Shown: in pieces, positions 1 through 8,775 of the stretch | How positions within the stretch are numbered: the first letter of the stretch is position 1 | How the letters are laid out: each line of letters starts with the position of its first letter | Assembly: GCA_014379625.1 (NCBI GenBank) | Contig: JACMLJ010000052.1 | Span: 178,782 to 242,781 of the forward strand | From: Ferruginibacter sp. | Lineage (GTDB): Bacteria > Bacteroidota > Bacteroidia > Chitinophagales > Chitinophagaceae | DNA: 64,000 nucleotides | Reading direction: 5' to 3' | The notes under the pieces: model-generated | What the model was told of the DNA's origin: nothing | The model's database searches: none | The model's input: only the letters and a program-made list of their open reading frames with translations | Translations under genes and position numbers: made by a program

Positions 1-1
1 A

Positions 2-3000
2 CAAGACGAAGCATCCGCTCAGTATGATGGAATGCCGCATAGCGCCGCAATGGCAGGCGTGGTGGATTTTATTTTACCACCCCATGAGATCCCCCCAAAA
101 TTAATAGAAATTTTTGGGCGTATCAACCTCAGCGATGATGACCTGCGTAATTTCCCCATTTTAGAAGATGAAATATTTAAACAAATACTTGCCTTATTGC
201 GCATCCGTAAAGGCACTGATTTTACCTATTACAAACAAACCACCATCCGCAGGAGGATATTACGCCGGATGGCGCTTAACAAAAAGGATGAACCCGGCGC
301 TTATCTTAAATTTTTAAGAGAGCATAAAACTGAGCAGGATATTTTATACCAGGACCTGCTGATCCCTGTAACCAGTTTTTTCCGCGACCATAAAAGCTTT
401 GATAATTTATGTGAAACAGTTTTTCCTGCTATTGTAAAAAATAAAACGCCCCTGGAGCCCATTCGGGTATGGGTGGCGGGTTGCAGTACCGGGGAAGAAG
501 CCGTGTCTATTGCTATCTGCCTCAAGGAGTATTTAAGCAGCCGCCGGGCGAATTCGCAACCAGAAGACCAAAAGCTAAACAATGATATAAGGGTACAGAT
601 ATTTGCTACCGATATCAGCGAACCGGCAATAGCAAAAGCAAGAAGGGGTGTTTACTCAAAAGCCGATATAGATGGACTAAGCCGTGAGCAGCTCCAGGAG
701 TATTTTGTAAAAATCAATGGCAGTTACCAGGTCAATAAAATCATCAGGGATATGTGTGTGTATGCAGTACATAATTTTTTAAAAGACCCCCCTTTCGCCA
801 AAATGGACCTGGTGACCTGCCGCAACGTGCTTATTTATATGGAGCCTTACCTGCAAAAAAAGGCGCTGACTACCTTTCATTACGCTTTGAATTCCAATGG
901 TTATTTATTGCTGGGTAAATCAGAAACCTCAGGCAGCGTTCCAGACCTGTTCGATAACCGGGGTAAAAATGATAAATTGTTTTCACGCAAAGATATGCCT
1001 TCGAGGTACTTGCTGGTGGCCGGTCCGCGTATTGAACAAAATTTCCCCACCATTGATAATAACTTAAAAACCGAAAGCAAACTGGCCGACTTTCAAAAAA
1101 CGGCGGATGATATTTTGCTCAGTAAGTTCACTCCGGCCGGGGTAGTGGTAAATGAAGCGATGGATATTGTACATTTTCGTGGCGCTTCAGGCGCTTACTT
1201 AGAGCCTTCACCCGGCAAGGCCAGCTTTAATTTATTAAAAATGATCAGGGAAGGCCTGGCTTTTGAGTTACGGAATATCCTGCACAAGGCAAAAACCGAG
1301 AAGGAGCCCGTTGTAAAGGAAAATATCCTTATTGATATCAATGGTGTGCAAAGAAACGTTACCATCGAAGCTATCCCGTTGCGGAATGTAATTGAACCCC
1401 ATTACCTGGTACTTTTTCACGATACCAAAATATCATCCGGTAATAAATTAAAAACCGCCAGCCGTAAATCTTCTAAAAGCAGCATGGATGAAAAAGACCT
1501 GCGCATACTGCAATTGGAAAAGGAACTTTCGCAAACACGCGAAGATATGCACACCATTACAGAAGACCAGGAAGCCGCCAATGAAGAACTGCAAAGCGCC
1601 AATGAAGAATTACTGAGCGGAAGCGAGGAATTACAAAGCCTCAATGAAGAAATGGAAACCAGCAAGGAAGAATTGCAAAGCACCAACGAAGAGCTGATTG
1701 TAATCAACCAGGAAATGATCAGTCTCAACGAACAGGTTACAGAAGCCCGTAATTATGCCGAAGCGATTGTAACCACTATTAAGCAACCACTGATCATATT
1801 AGATAAGAACCTTCGGGTAAAAAGCGCTAACCAGTCTTTTTACAGGAACTTTATGGTAAGTGAAAGCGAAACCGAAGGAAGGCAGTTGTTTGAACTGGGT
1901 AACAGGCAATGGGATATTCCAGAGCTGAGAACAATGCTGGTTAATATCATTCCGGATAAGGAAAGGTTTTCTGACTATGAAGTAACGCAAAGTTTCCCCA
2001 ATATCGGGCAACGTATCATGCTGCTGAATGCACGTGAGATGAAAGAAGAGGCCGGCAACGAAAAGCTAATATTGCTGGCCATTGAAGATATCACTGAAAA
2101 AAGGGTGGCGGAAGGTAAATTGATAGAGAGTGAAAAAAAATTCAGGAACCTGGCTGATTTTATTCCCCAGATCATCTGGACCGCCCAGCCTGACGGAAAC
2201 TTAGACTACTACAACCGCCAGTGGTATAGTTTTACCGGCTTTGATGAAGGCCAGGTTGACCAGGGCTGGATACCCCTGCTACACGAAGAAGACCGGCAAC
2301 GGGGCATTGCAGCCTGGTACCAGTCGGTAAAAACCGGCGAGCCCTACCAGGTAGAATATCGCTTTAAAGATCAGCAAACCGGGGGCTTCCGTTGGTTTTT
2401 AGCGAAAGCTTCACCTATCGAGGACCAGGATGGCAGGATTACAAAATGGTTTGGTTCCTTCACCGATATCCATGAACAAAAAATTGCGGAAGACGAGCTG
2501 TTGAAGGCCAAGGACCTGGCAGAACTATCCGCAAAAACAGCTGGGGAGGCTGTACGCTCGAAGCAACAGTTTTTGAGTAATATGAGCCACGAGATCCGTA
2601 CACCCATGAATTCAATTATCGGGTTTACGAGGGTGCTATTGAGGACACCGATAACCGACCAGCAAAGGGAATATTTAAACGCCATTCAAATATCGGGCGA
2701 TGTGCTGATCGTTCTGATCAACGATATCCTGGACCTTGCTAAAGTGGATGCCGGTAAAATGACTTTTGAAAAAATACCATTTAAACTGGCGGATACCGTG
2801 TCATCCATGCTTCATTTGTTTGAAATAAAAATGCAGGAAAAGAACATAGAACTAATAACGCAATTTGATCCCCTTATCCCTGAAGTACTGTCCGGCGATC
2901 CCCTGCGTTTACACCAGGTTATTTTAAACCTTATGAGCAACGCGGTAAAGTTTACCAATAAGGGTAAAATCACCGTGGGTGTGCGTATGCTCAGTGAAGA

Positions 3001-4096
3001 TGAAGAAAAAGTAGAAATCGAATGCTCAATAGCCGATACAGGGATAGGCATCCCTGAGGATAAGCTGCACCTTATCTTTGACAATTTTCAGCAGGCATAT
3101 ACTGACAGTACCCGCATTTTTGGCGGTACGGGTTTGGGGCTTTCTATTGTAAAAAAATTAGTAGAAGCACAGGGCGGCATGATACAGGTAAAAAGTAAAT
3201 TAAAATTCGGTTCGGTTTTTACTTTTACATTAAGCTTTCAAAAAACAAATGAAAAGCCGGCCTTGTTATTGGCCGGTGAATTTGTGCCTGAAACTGACAT
3301 AAAAAATATCAACGTATTGGTAGTAGAGGATATGCCGTTAAACCAATTGTTAATGAAAACATTATTGGCTGATTTTGGCTTTACCTTTAAAATTGTTGAT
3401 AATGGAAAAATGGCCATTGAGCAATTAATCAATCCTTCCCCAAACCCCGAAGCTAATTACGATATTATTTTGATGGACCTGCAAATGCCCGGGATGAATG
3501 GCTTTGAAGCCACCGAGTATATCCGGAATGAACTTCACCTGGCTATACCTATTATAGCGCTTACAGCAGGCATTACACAGGAGGATGTGCAAAAATGTAT
3601 TGAAGTGGGAATGAATGATTATATCTCCAAACCTGTTGATGAAAAATTGCTGTTTACCAAAATTATTCATTTGCTTAAAACGCCTTTGGAAGCTGATGAG
3701 AATAATATTCTGGACGAAAAGAAAGCCGTAAACATTACCGGTAAGTATACAGACCTTACTTACTTGAAACAGCGCACCAAAGCAGATACCAAACTGACAA
3801 AGGAAATGATCCTCATCTACCTGGCCCAGACACCCCCGTTAATTTCTGCAATGAAGGAAAGTATAGCTAAAAAGGATTGGCCCCTGTTAAAAGCGGCGGC
3901 ACATAAAATACATCCCTCCTTTGCTATTATGGGGATGGATAAGGAATTCCAGGGTATGGCTAAAAAAATTCAGGATTATACAGGCAACCCGGAGCAGTTG
4001 GATGATATAACCGAAATGGTAGTTAAAATAGAAACGGTTTGTAAAAAAGCATACATTGAACTGGAGGAAGAATTAAGTATAATGAATACCCAATAA
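2..4096 (+). CDS. CheB/CheR-PAS-hybrid histidine kinase with receiver and Hpt domains (5' end cut by window)
   Basis: The reading frame is open from base 2, so the gene starts upstream. The first in-window Met is at 32, and residue numbers count from it. The first residues (QDEASAQYDGMPHSA and on) match the end of a CheB methylesterase domain. A CheR methyltransferase follows at about 50-300, with VWVAGCSTGEEA and DLVTCRNVLIYM. Next come a PAS-like region (about 360-460), a Glu-rich coiled coil (about 490-575), two PAS domains (about 580-815), a HisKA domain with SHEIRTP (His853), an HATPase domain, a receiver with phosphoacceptor Asp1149 in ILMDLQMPG, and an Hpt domain with His1291. Known family: large CheB/CheR hybrid sensors. 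The inferred role is a phosphorelay that also carries chemotaxis-type modification enzymes. No chemoreceptor or CheA lies nearby. The 144-residue receiver protein just downstream is a plausible partner. Confidence 0.93.
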   Translation, partial: QDEASAQYDGMPHSAAMAGVVDFILPPHEIPPKLIEIFGRINLSDDDLRNFPILEDEIFKQILALLRIRKGTDFTYYKQTTIRRRILRRMALNKKDEPGAYLKFLREHKTEQDILYQDLLIPVTSFFRDHKSFDNLCETVFPAIVKNKTPLEPIRVWVAGCSTGEEAVSIAICLKEYLSSRRANSQPEDQKLNNDIRVQIFATDISEPAIAKARRGVYSKADIDGLSREQLQEYFVKINGSYQVNKIIRDMCVYAVHNFLKDPPFAKMDLVTCRNVLIYMEPYLQKKALTTFHYALNSNGYLLLGKSETSGSVPDLFDNRGKNDKLFSRKDMPSRYLLVAGPRIEQNFPTIDNNLKTESKLADFQKTADDILLSKFTPAGVVVNEAMDIVHFRGASGAYLEPSPGKASFNLLKMIREGLAFELRNILHKAKTEKEPVVKENILIDINGVQRNVTIEAIPLRNVIEPHYLVLFHDTKISSGNKLKTASRKSSKSSMDEKDLRILQLEKELSQTREDMHTITEDQEAANEELQSANEELLSGSEELQSLNEEMETSKEELQSTNEELIVINQEMISLNEQVTEARNYAEAIVTTIKQPLIILDKNLRVKSANQSFYRNFMVSESETEGRQLFELGNRQWDIPELRTMLVNIIPDKERFSDYEVTQSFPNIGQRIMLLNAREMKEEAGNEKLILLAIEDITEKRVAEGKLIESEKKFRNLADFIPQIIWTAQPDGNLDYYNRQWYSFTGFDEGQVDQGWIPLLHEEDRQRGIAAWYQSVKTGEPYQVEYRFKDQQTGGFRWFLAKASPIEDQDGRITKWFGSFTDIHEQKIAEDELLKAKDLAELSAKTAGEAVRSKQQFLSNMSHEIRTPMNSIIGFTRVLLRTPITDQQREYLNAIQISGDVLIVLINDILDLAKVDAGKMTFEKIPFKLADTVSSMLHLFEIKMQEKNIELITQFDPLIPEVLSGDPLRLHQVILNLMSNAVKFTNKGKITVGVRMLSEDEEKVEIECSIADTGIGIPEDKLHLIFDNFQQAYTDSTRIFGGTGLGLSIVKKLVEAQGGMIQVKSKLKFGSVFTFTLSFQKTNEKPALLLAGEFVPETDIKNINVLVVEDMPLNQLLMKTLLADFGFTFKIVDNGKMAIEQLINPSPNPEANYDIILMDLQMPGMNGFEATEYIRNELHLAIPIIALTAGITQEDVQKCIEVGMNDYISKPVDEKLLFTKIIHLLKTPLEADENNILDEKKAVNITGKYTDLTYLKQRTKADTKLTKEMILIYLAQTPPLISAMKESIAKKDWPLLKAAAHKIHPSFAIMGMDKEFQGMAKKIQDYTGNPEQLDDITEMVVKIETVCKKAYIELEEELSIMNTQ

Positions 4097-4131
4097 GCGA
4101 TCGTTTAAATTGTTTATAAAAATTTTAAAGC

Positions 4132-4566
4132 ATGAGTACAAATAAAAAAATATCCATCTTTCTTGTAGATGATGATGCGTTGTACCTTAAGTTATTAGAG
4201 AAGGATTTAAGTGAGAAACCAGACTATTTGATCAGTACTTTTGCTACAGGTGAACGTTGCCTTGAGAGCCTGTCAGAAAAGCCGGATATTATTGTTTTAG
4301 ATTATTTTTTGAATGGAATTGAAAAGGATGTTTTAAACGGACTGGAAACCCTGAGTATGATAAAATCCGAGTATCCCGGGATACCTGTGATCATGCTTTC
4401 CTCGCAGGATAAAATTGAAGTCGCGGTAAATTGTATGAAGTTGCAGGCCTTTGAATACATTGTAAAAAGCGAAACAGCGCTTGCAAGATTAAACAATGCG
4501 ATCCTTACCGCCCTGCACTATAAAAAGATGGAAAAAACCCTGAGTTGGTATATGGAAAAATTATAG
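4132..4566 (+). CDS. Single-domain response regulator
   Basis: This 144-residue protein is essentially one receiver domain. It has the acidic pocket DDD at residues 13-15, phosphoacceptor Asp57 in IIVLDYF, a Ser-rich beta4 (IMLSSQD), and the conserved Lys in YIVKSE. There is no output domain, so it would act by protein-protein contact or phosphotransfer. It starts 35 bases after the hybrid kinase stop on the same strand, so the two are probably co-transcribed. The Hpt domain of the kinase is the obvious phosphodonor candidate. That pairing is inferred from position only. Confidence 0.88.
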   Translation: MSTNKKISIFLVDDDALYLKLLEKDLSEKPDYLISTFATGERCLESLSEKPDIIVLDYFLNGIEKDVLNGLETLSMIKSEYPGIPVIMLSSQDKIEVAVNCMKLQAFEYIVKSETALARLNNAILTALHYKKMEKTLSWYMEKL

Positions 4567-4784
4567 CCTCATGAATGCCCCGGTTACCGGCCCTGTTCTT
4601 TTTGCCGGCCACAGGTAACATAAAAATCTCATCCCTTTAACAGTGGCAATACACGGAATGGTAACGTTAACAATAGTAAACCACCTGTGAATTATGTAAA
4701 TAAATAACCTAATTGTGTAATTTTAATCATTTTTAAAACGGTTATTTTGTACAGGTTTTTCATAGGATATTGGATAAAAAAATC

Positions 4785-4815
4785 GAAGCTGGATGTCTAT
4801 CCGGCTTCTCTTTTT
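4785..4815 (+). terminator. Rho-independent terminator-like hairpin
   Basis: The ten-base arms GAAGCTGGAT and ATCCGGCTTC pair with one G-U wobble around a GTCT loop, followed by TCTTTTT. It lies 219 bases after the response regulator stop, so it either ends that transcript or a short RNA started nearby. Confidence 0.6.
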
Positions 4816-5175
4816 AAACGGGACAGCTTTTCCGGTTGTCTGCAATTGATTGCGCCAATCATACCTTTAAATTGGCATTCCCATCCCCAATCAGTAAATT
4901 ATATAACACATAACTGTAATTGTGTAAGAATTACAGGGTAATTTTTTTCAACTTTGCGTGCAGAAGCGGGACAATAGTTCTTTTAATATTTAACCCGATC
5001 CCTTCATAACCCTTTAAAAAAAACATATAACACCCCGGTCAGCATAATTAGTATAATAGCATCAATTTGAATCATCATTATCAACAAAAGAGCCACTCGC
5101 TTTAAAATCAATCATCCTTTTTTACAATACTGTTTGACCATCATCAAACGGTATTTTTTTTATTTACACCCCTTG

Positions 5176-5245
5176 TATACTTCGCACGGGGTAAATTAGA
5201 TTTTTTCAGACTAAATCATTTACTGTTTTGCCCCCGGCCCCTGAA
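5176..5245 (+). repeat. Dispersed palindromic repeat, copy A
   Basis: This copy shares the pattern TATACTTCG..GGGGTAAATTAG..TTTTCA..CTAAATC.TT.ACTGTTTTG with two other copies in the window (5389 and 26867). The outer arms (GGGGTAAA and TTTGCCCC) are inverted, allowing one G-U pair, so a transcript could fold into a long hairpin. It is non-coding. The family resembles REP or MITE-like elements in size and structure. Confidence 0.6.
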
Positions 5246-5388
5246 GGGGAGGTCTTCGGACAACCAGCTTTATAACCGGATAAAAATAATGTATGCCGGG
5301 TAATTTTGGTTTAAGATGGTATAAGTTTCCATCACCGGTGATATTTTTAAATGGTTGGTCAAAACTGCGGACCAGGAAAAATTTCTAT

Positions 5389-5455
5389 TATACTTGGCAA
5401 GGGGTAAATTAGTGGCTTGTTCAGGCTAAATCGTTTACTGTTTGCCCCTTGGGCA
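5389..5455 (+). repeat. Dispersed palindromic repeat, copy B
   Basis: This is the second copy, about 210 bases after copy A and in the same orientation. Its outer arms are the cleanest of the three: CAAGGGGTAAA against TTTGCCCCTTG, an 11-base stem with one T-G pair. The inner arms ATTAG and CTAAAT also face each other. Confidence 0.6.
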
Positions 5456-5518
5456 GTAGATACATATTTTGGCGGGGTTGCCAACCCTTGTTCTGGTGCG
5501 AAAATTTGGAATACACCC

Positions 5519-5549
5519 TTGTAAAAACAGAATGATAATTTTATCTTTG
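5519..5549 (+). promoter_or_regulatory. Bacteroidota-type promoter of msrB
   Basis: TTG at 5519-5521 is followed, after 20 bases, by TATCTTTG at 5542-5549. This fits the known Bacteroidota consensus (TTTG, 19-21 bases, TAnnTTTG). The msrB start codon lies 32 bases downstream. Confidence 0.6.
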
Positions 5550-5581
5550 TATTCACTTAATTTTAGGATAAAATAGTAATA

Positions 5582-5947
5582 ATGGAATACAATAAACTTA
5601 CAAAAGAAGAAGAACAGGTTATTATTCACAAAGGCACGGAAAGACCGCATACCGGGGAGTACACGGATAATAAGCAGGCAGGTACCTATATATGCAGAAG
5701 GTGTAACACGCCCCTTTACCTTTCCAAAGATAAATTTGATTCGCACTGCGGATGGCCAAGTTTTGATGATGAAATACCAGGAGCAGTAAAACATGTAACA
5801 GATGCTGACGGGCGCAGAACTGAAATTGTTTGCGCAAACTGTGGTGGCCACCTGGGCCATGTTTTTACGGGCGAAAGATTTACAGAAAAAAATACCCGGC
5901 ACTGTGTAAACTCTGTTTCAATGAAATTTATTCCCTCGGGGAGCTAA
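5582..5947 (+). CDS. msrB: Peptide-methionine (R)-S-oxide reductase MsrB
   Basis: This 121-residue single-domain MsrB reduces methionine-R-sulfoxide in proteins. The zinc site is two CxxC pairs, Cys38/Cys41 and Cys84/Cys87. The catalytic cysteine is Cys108 in RHCVNS, the family's RYCINS motif with His in place of Tyr. Cys56 in SHCGWPSF is the likely resolving cysteine. There is no signal peptide, so it is cytoplasmic. It sits alone behind its own promoter, with no msrA beside it. Length is normal for a stand-alone MsrB. Confidence 0.96.
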   Translation: MEYNKLTKEEEQVIIHKGTERPHTGEYTDNKQAGTYICRRCNTPLYLSKDKFDSHCGWPSFDDEIPGAVKHVTDADGRRTEIVCANCGGHLGHVFTGERFTEKNTRHCVNSVSMKFIPSGS

Positions 5948-6075
5948 AAATAATAACCGGAATTTAGTAATCAATTATGTTTACTGTCTGATTTCGGTTG
6001 ATAAGGCAGCGTACATATTAGGGGAATTATTACAAACAATCACGTCCCGGATCAGCGGCCCACTCAATCTTATTT

Positions 6076-6525
6076 ATGTATACGCAGCTTTTATGGCTTT
6101 TTATTCTTCCGCTACCCATTGCCTGTATAGCATGGACTGTAACACATGAAGAAGTATTTAAAGAACCCCGCGAATTTTGTCAAAAGCGAAGCGAAGGATG
6201 TCATTCTTTATTGCAGCGAAAATTTTTCTATCTCTTTACCTGCGAATATTGTTTTAGCCATTATGTAACGGTCTTGATGCTTTGCCTCACCGGCTATAAA
6301 TTACTGATGGATGATTGGCGCGGATATATTGTTTCGGGCTTTTCATTAGTATGGATCGCTAATATTTATATGGGTTTGTTTGCGTTAATCAGGCAGAATA
6401 TAAAACTCGAAAAAATTAAAAGCAGGTTGGAAGAGGAAAAACTGGATGCTGCAACTGAAAACAGTCCGGTTAAAACGAATGGCCCCGACCCTGGCATTAC
6501 CATGAAGAATACGGTGATGGATTAA
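6076..6525 (+). CDS. Small membrane protein with a CEYC motif, unknown function
   Basis: This 149-residue protein has three hydrophobic stretches (about 4-24, 60-80 and 87-110) and a charged Lys/Glu-rich helix near the C-terminus. Between the first and second segments is FTCEYCFSHY, a CxxC pair that could bind metal or be redox active. I do not recognise a named family. The only neighbours are msrB upstream and the opposing cbpM gene, so context gives little. The frame and composition look protein-like. Confidence 0.7.
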   Translation: MYTQLLWLFILPLPIACIAWTVTHEEVFKEPREFCQKRSEGCHSLLQRKFFYLFTCEYCFSHYVTVLMLCLTGYKLLMDDWRGYIVSGFSLVWIANIYMGLFALIRQNIKLEKIKSRLEEEKLDAATENSPVKTNGPDPGITMKNTVMD

Positions 6526-6616
6526 AGCAACCGGTAAAGAATAATCTTTTTTGCCCGGTAAAATGCCGGTTGAATTTTTTATAAAAACCAACAATCAAAT
6601 AACGGGGGACCAATCC

Positions 6617-6910
6617 TCAGGGTTCGTAAAAACGAAGCTTGTTTTGAAGCAGATTGAGCTGCTCCTGTTGTTTTTTTAGTTGCTCCAATAAATAAGATAC
6701 CACTTCTACCCCTTCCAGGTTGATATGCAAATCATTGTGTAACCGTACGAGTTTCTCAATATGCTCCAGGTCGCTTTCCGGTATAAAGGCTTTATCTTCC
6801 TTAGTGGTAATTTCTATTAATCCATACTCCTGTAACCTGGTGATGAATGAAAACTCAACATTGTGATAAACGCAAAAGGTATCTGCCTGTATAAACTGTT
6901 CTGTTTGCAT
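6617..6910 (-). CDS. cbpM: CbpM-like chaperone modulator (MerR-type fold)
   Basis: This 97-residue protein lies directly downstream of a CbpA-type DnaJ gene with an 11-base gap, the classic cbpA-cbpM arrangement. An N-terminal helix-turn-helix-like region (IEITTKEDKAFIPESDLE) is followed by a helix-rich tail (VSYLLEQLKKQQEQLNLLQ), as in CbpM proteins. Known role in the family: binding the J-domain protein and restraining it. The assignment rests on size, layout and operon position. Confidence 0.85.
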   Translation of the reverse strand: MQTEQFIQADTFCVYHNVEFSFITRLQEYGLIEITTKEDKAFIPESDLEHIEKLVRLHNDLHINLEGVEVVSYLLEQLKKQQEQLNLLQNKLRFYEP

Positions 6911-6921
6911 ACAAAAATGTT

Positions 6922-7812
6922 TTAAGGATTGGCGGAAGAAGCCAATTCCGTGAATAAGGCTTTTTGTTTTTCACTTAAATTAGTAGGGATCTTTATATTG
7001 TAGGTGATATATAAGTCTCCAAACTCTCCTTCTTTTTTATAAACCGGGAAGCCTTTTCCTTTTAACCTTGTTCTTGTTCCGTTTTGCGTTTCGTTTTTTA
7101 CTTTTAGTTTTAGTTTTCCGCCCATCGTATCCACGGTTATTTCACCCCCCAGCAACGCAGTATATAAATCAAGGTCTTCAGTAATATAAAGATCATTTCC
7201 GGAGCGTTTAAACCCGGGGTCATTTGCAATAGAAAAAGTAATATAAAGATCGCCGTTAGGGCCGCCATTTATGCCGGGGGCGCCATATCCCTTAAGCTTT
7301 ATTACCTGGCCGTTTTCAACCCCGGCCGGGATAGTGATGCGCACATTTTTACTATTGACAGATAAGGTTTGCTGATGGGTTGTATAGGCATCTTTGAGGG
7401 AAAGCCTTAGCTCGCTGTTATAATCCTGCCCCCTGAATTTTGTCTGGCTGCGTTTGCTCCCCGACGTTCCAAACATAGATGAAAAAAAATCGGAAAAATC
7501 TTCTCCTTCAAAATTCCCTGAATATTCCTGCCCACCTGTATGCGCCTGTCTTGTGCCGCGTTGCCGGGCATTTTCAAACTGTTCCGAATGTTGCCAGTCC
7601 TTTCCATACTGATCATATTTTTTTCTTTTTTCAGGATCGCTTAATACCTCATTAGCCTCGTTCAACTGCTGAAACTTTTTATTCGCCTCTTTATCGTTTG
7701 GATTAAGATCGGGATGTAGCTTTCTTGCCAGCTTCCGGTAAGCCTTTTTTATTTCTTCGTCCGTATCGGTTTTTTTAACGCCCAATATTTCGTAATAATC
7801 AATGAAGTTCAT
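6922..7812 (-). CDS. cbpA: CbpA-type J-domain co-chaperone
   Basis: This 296-residue protein has an N-terminal J domain with HPD at residues 33-35, a Gly/Phe-poor linker (about 70-120), and the DnaJ C-terminal substrate-binding beta domains. It lacks the four CxxCxGxG zinc repeats of DnaJ, which defines the CbpA class. It would stimulate DnaK ATPase activity in the cytoplasm. It is co-transcribed with cbpM just downstream. The region is followed by other stress-type genes on the opposite strand. Confidence 0.93.
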   Translation of the reverse strand: MNFIDYYEILGVKKTDTDEEIKKAYRKLARKLHPDLNPNDKEANKKFQQLNEANEVLSDPEKRKKYDQYGKDWQHSEQFENARQRGTRQAHTGGQEYSGNFEGEDFSDFFSSMFGTSGSKRSQTKFRGQDYNSELRLSLKDAYTTHQQTLSVNSKNVRITIPAGVENGQVIKLKGYGAPGINGGPNGDLYITFSIANDPGFKRSGNDLYITEDLDLYTALLGGEITVDTMGGKLKLKVKNETQNGTRTRLKGKGFPVYKKEGEFGDLYITYNIKIPTNLSEKQKALFTELASSANP

Positions 7813-8095
7813 CAGGATGTTTGTTTTTGTTGTGAAATGGTATGCAATCCGGTTGTACTAAACCAATACGGAAAGATTAGCCTCATACCGCTTTAGGTAC
7901 AAAATTAATTCATTTTATTTGCTTACACATTTTGTAGAATTTATTCCACATTTTATATGCGTGAAGCTTATCCATTAATGAAAATTATTCGGGTTAACAG
8001 ATAATTTATCCGTTCTGGCACTATGTAAAATAATTGGCAGGGTTTTGTTAATACACGGTATGTAATTCATTCATAAAAATTAAAAAAAAATTATC

Positions 8096-8248
8096 ATGGG
8101 AAATCTATTGTATGTAGTAGCAGTTATTTTAGTAATCATTTGGGCAATCAGCTTTTTAGGGGGCTTCTATACCGGTGGTATTATCCACGTGCTTTTAGTC
8201 ATCGCTATTGTTGCATTTTTACTGAAAGTTATCAGGCGCACGGCCTGA
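8096..8248 (+). CDS. Lmo0937-family small membrane protein (50 aa)
   Basis: A 50-residue frame reads MGNLLYVVAVILVIIWAISF and continues as a second hydrophobic segment ending in KVIRRTA. Two membrane helices with a short Gly-rich turn (FLGGFYTGG) and a basic tail match the tiny lmo0937/DUF5670-type proteins common in Bacteroidota stress clusters. The function is unknown. It lies 40 bases before the CsbD-family gene, so the two probably form one transcript. It is easy to miss because of its size. Confidence 0.8.
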   Translation: MGNLLYVVAVILVIIWAISFLGGFYTGGIIHVLLVIAIVAFLLKVIRRTA

Positions 8249-8288
8249 TATTTTGAATCTTTAATTATTGACTTAAAATTTTACAATC

Positions 8289-8480
8289 ATGGAAAGTTGG
8301 AAATTAAATCTTAAAGGGAACTGGAATGAACTGAAGGGGAAAGCAAAACAACAATATGCAGATCTTACAGATGACGACCTTTTGCTTGAAGAGGGAAAAG
8401 ATGATGAACTGGTGGGCCGTTTGCAAAAGAAAATCGGTAAAACAAAAGAAGAGGTAAAAAGCTGGATAGAAAGCCTTTAA
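8289..8480 (+). CDS. CsbD-family stress protein
   Basis: This 63-residue protein has the CsbD signature: [26 protein letters not shown], then a helical second half with [10 protein letters not shown]. CsbD proteins are small, very hydrophilic and induced by general stress in other bacteria; the biochemical role is not established. It directly follows the small membrane protein gene. Confidence 0.92.
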   Translation: MESWKLNLKGNWNELKGKAKQQYADLTDDDLLLEEGKDDELVGRLQKKIGKTKEEVKSWIESL

Positions 8481-8639
8481 TGTGTTGGGTAAATCCCGGT
8501 GCATAGTAAGACCAGGCTTTTCTATGAATGTTGAATAGTGTAGTTTACTTTAGAACAAATGTTCAATGATCAATTTTAATGCTCATCTATAAAACGCAGG
8601 CACATTATCACTGAAAATTGTTTGTTGAGTATTGAATGG

Positions 8640-8701
8640 TGAGTGGTCAATTGTTAAATATTCACCATTGACCATTTACCATTGGCGCCTGAACAGTTTA
8701 T
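8640..8701. repeat. Dispersed CACCATT/CCTGAACAG spacer repeat
   Basis: The run ATATTCACCATTGACCATTT and the end GCGCCTGAACAGTTTA resemble the repeats at 60059-60110 and 60314-60365 (which end TAATGCCTGAACAGCTTA). Short CCATTCACCATT runs also occur at 37085-37110 and 59773-59790. It looks like a low-complexity intergenic repeat family. Confidence 0.45.
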
Positions 8702-8775
8702 TTTACATCTAACATAACTGTCACCATTTCCGGTAAAATTTCCGGGGATGGTGGCATTTTAATTATATTTAAATC

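Larger units (their letters stand above)
4567..5581. other. Gene-free 1 kb spacer with hairpin, repeats and msrB promoter
   Basis: I see no convincing gene here. A 64-codon frame at 4747-4941 lacks protein-like composition. The stretch holds a terminator-like hairpin (4785-4815), two copies of a palindromic repeat also found at 26867 (5176-5245 and 5389-5455), a CCCC-TGAA-GGGG hairpin just after the first copy (about 5236-5250), and the msrB promoter near its right end. Confidence 0.6.

Noticed and set aside
4747..4941. 64-codon plus-strand frame in the 4.6-5.6 kb spacer
   Set aside because: It runs through a terminator hairpin, has no family-like sequence, and odd composition.
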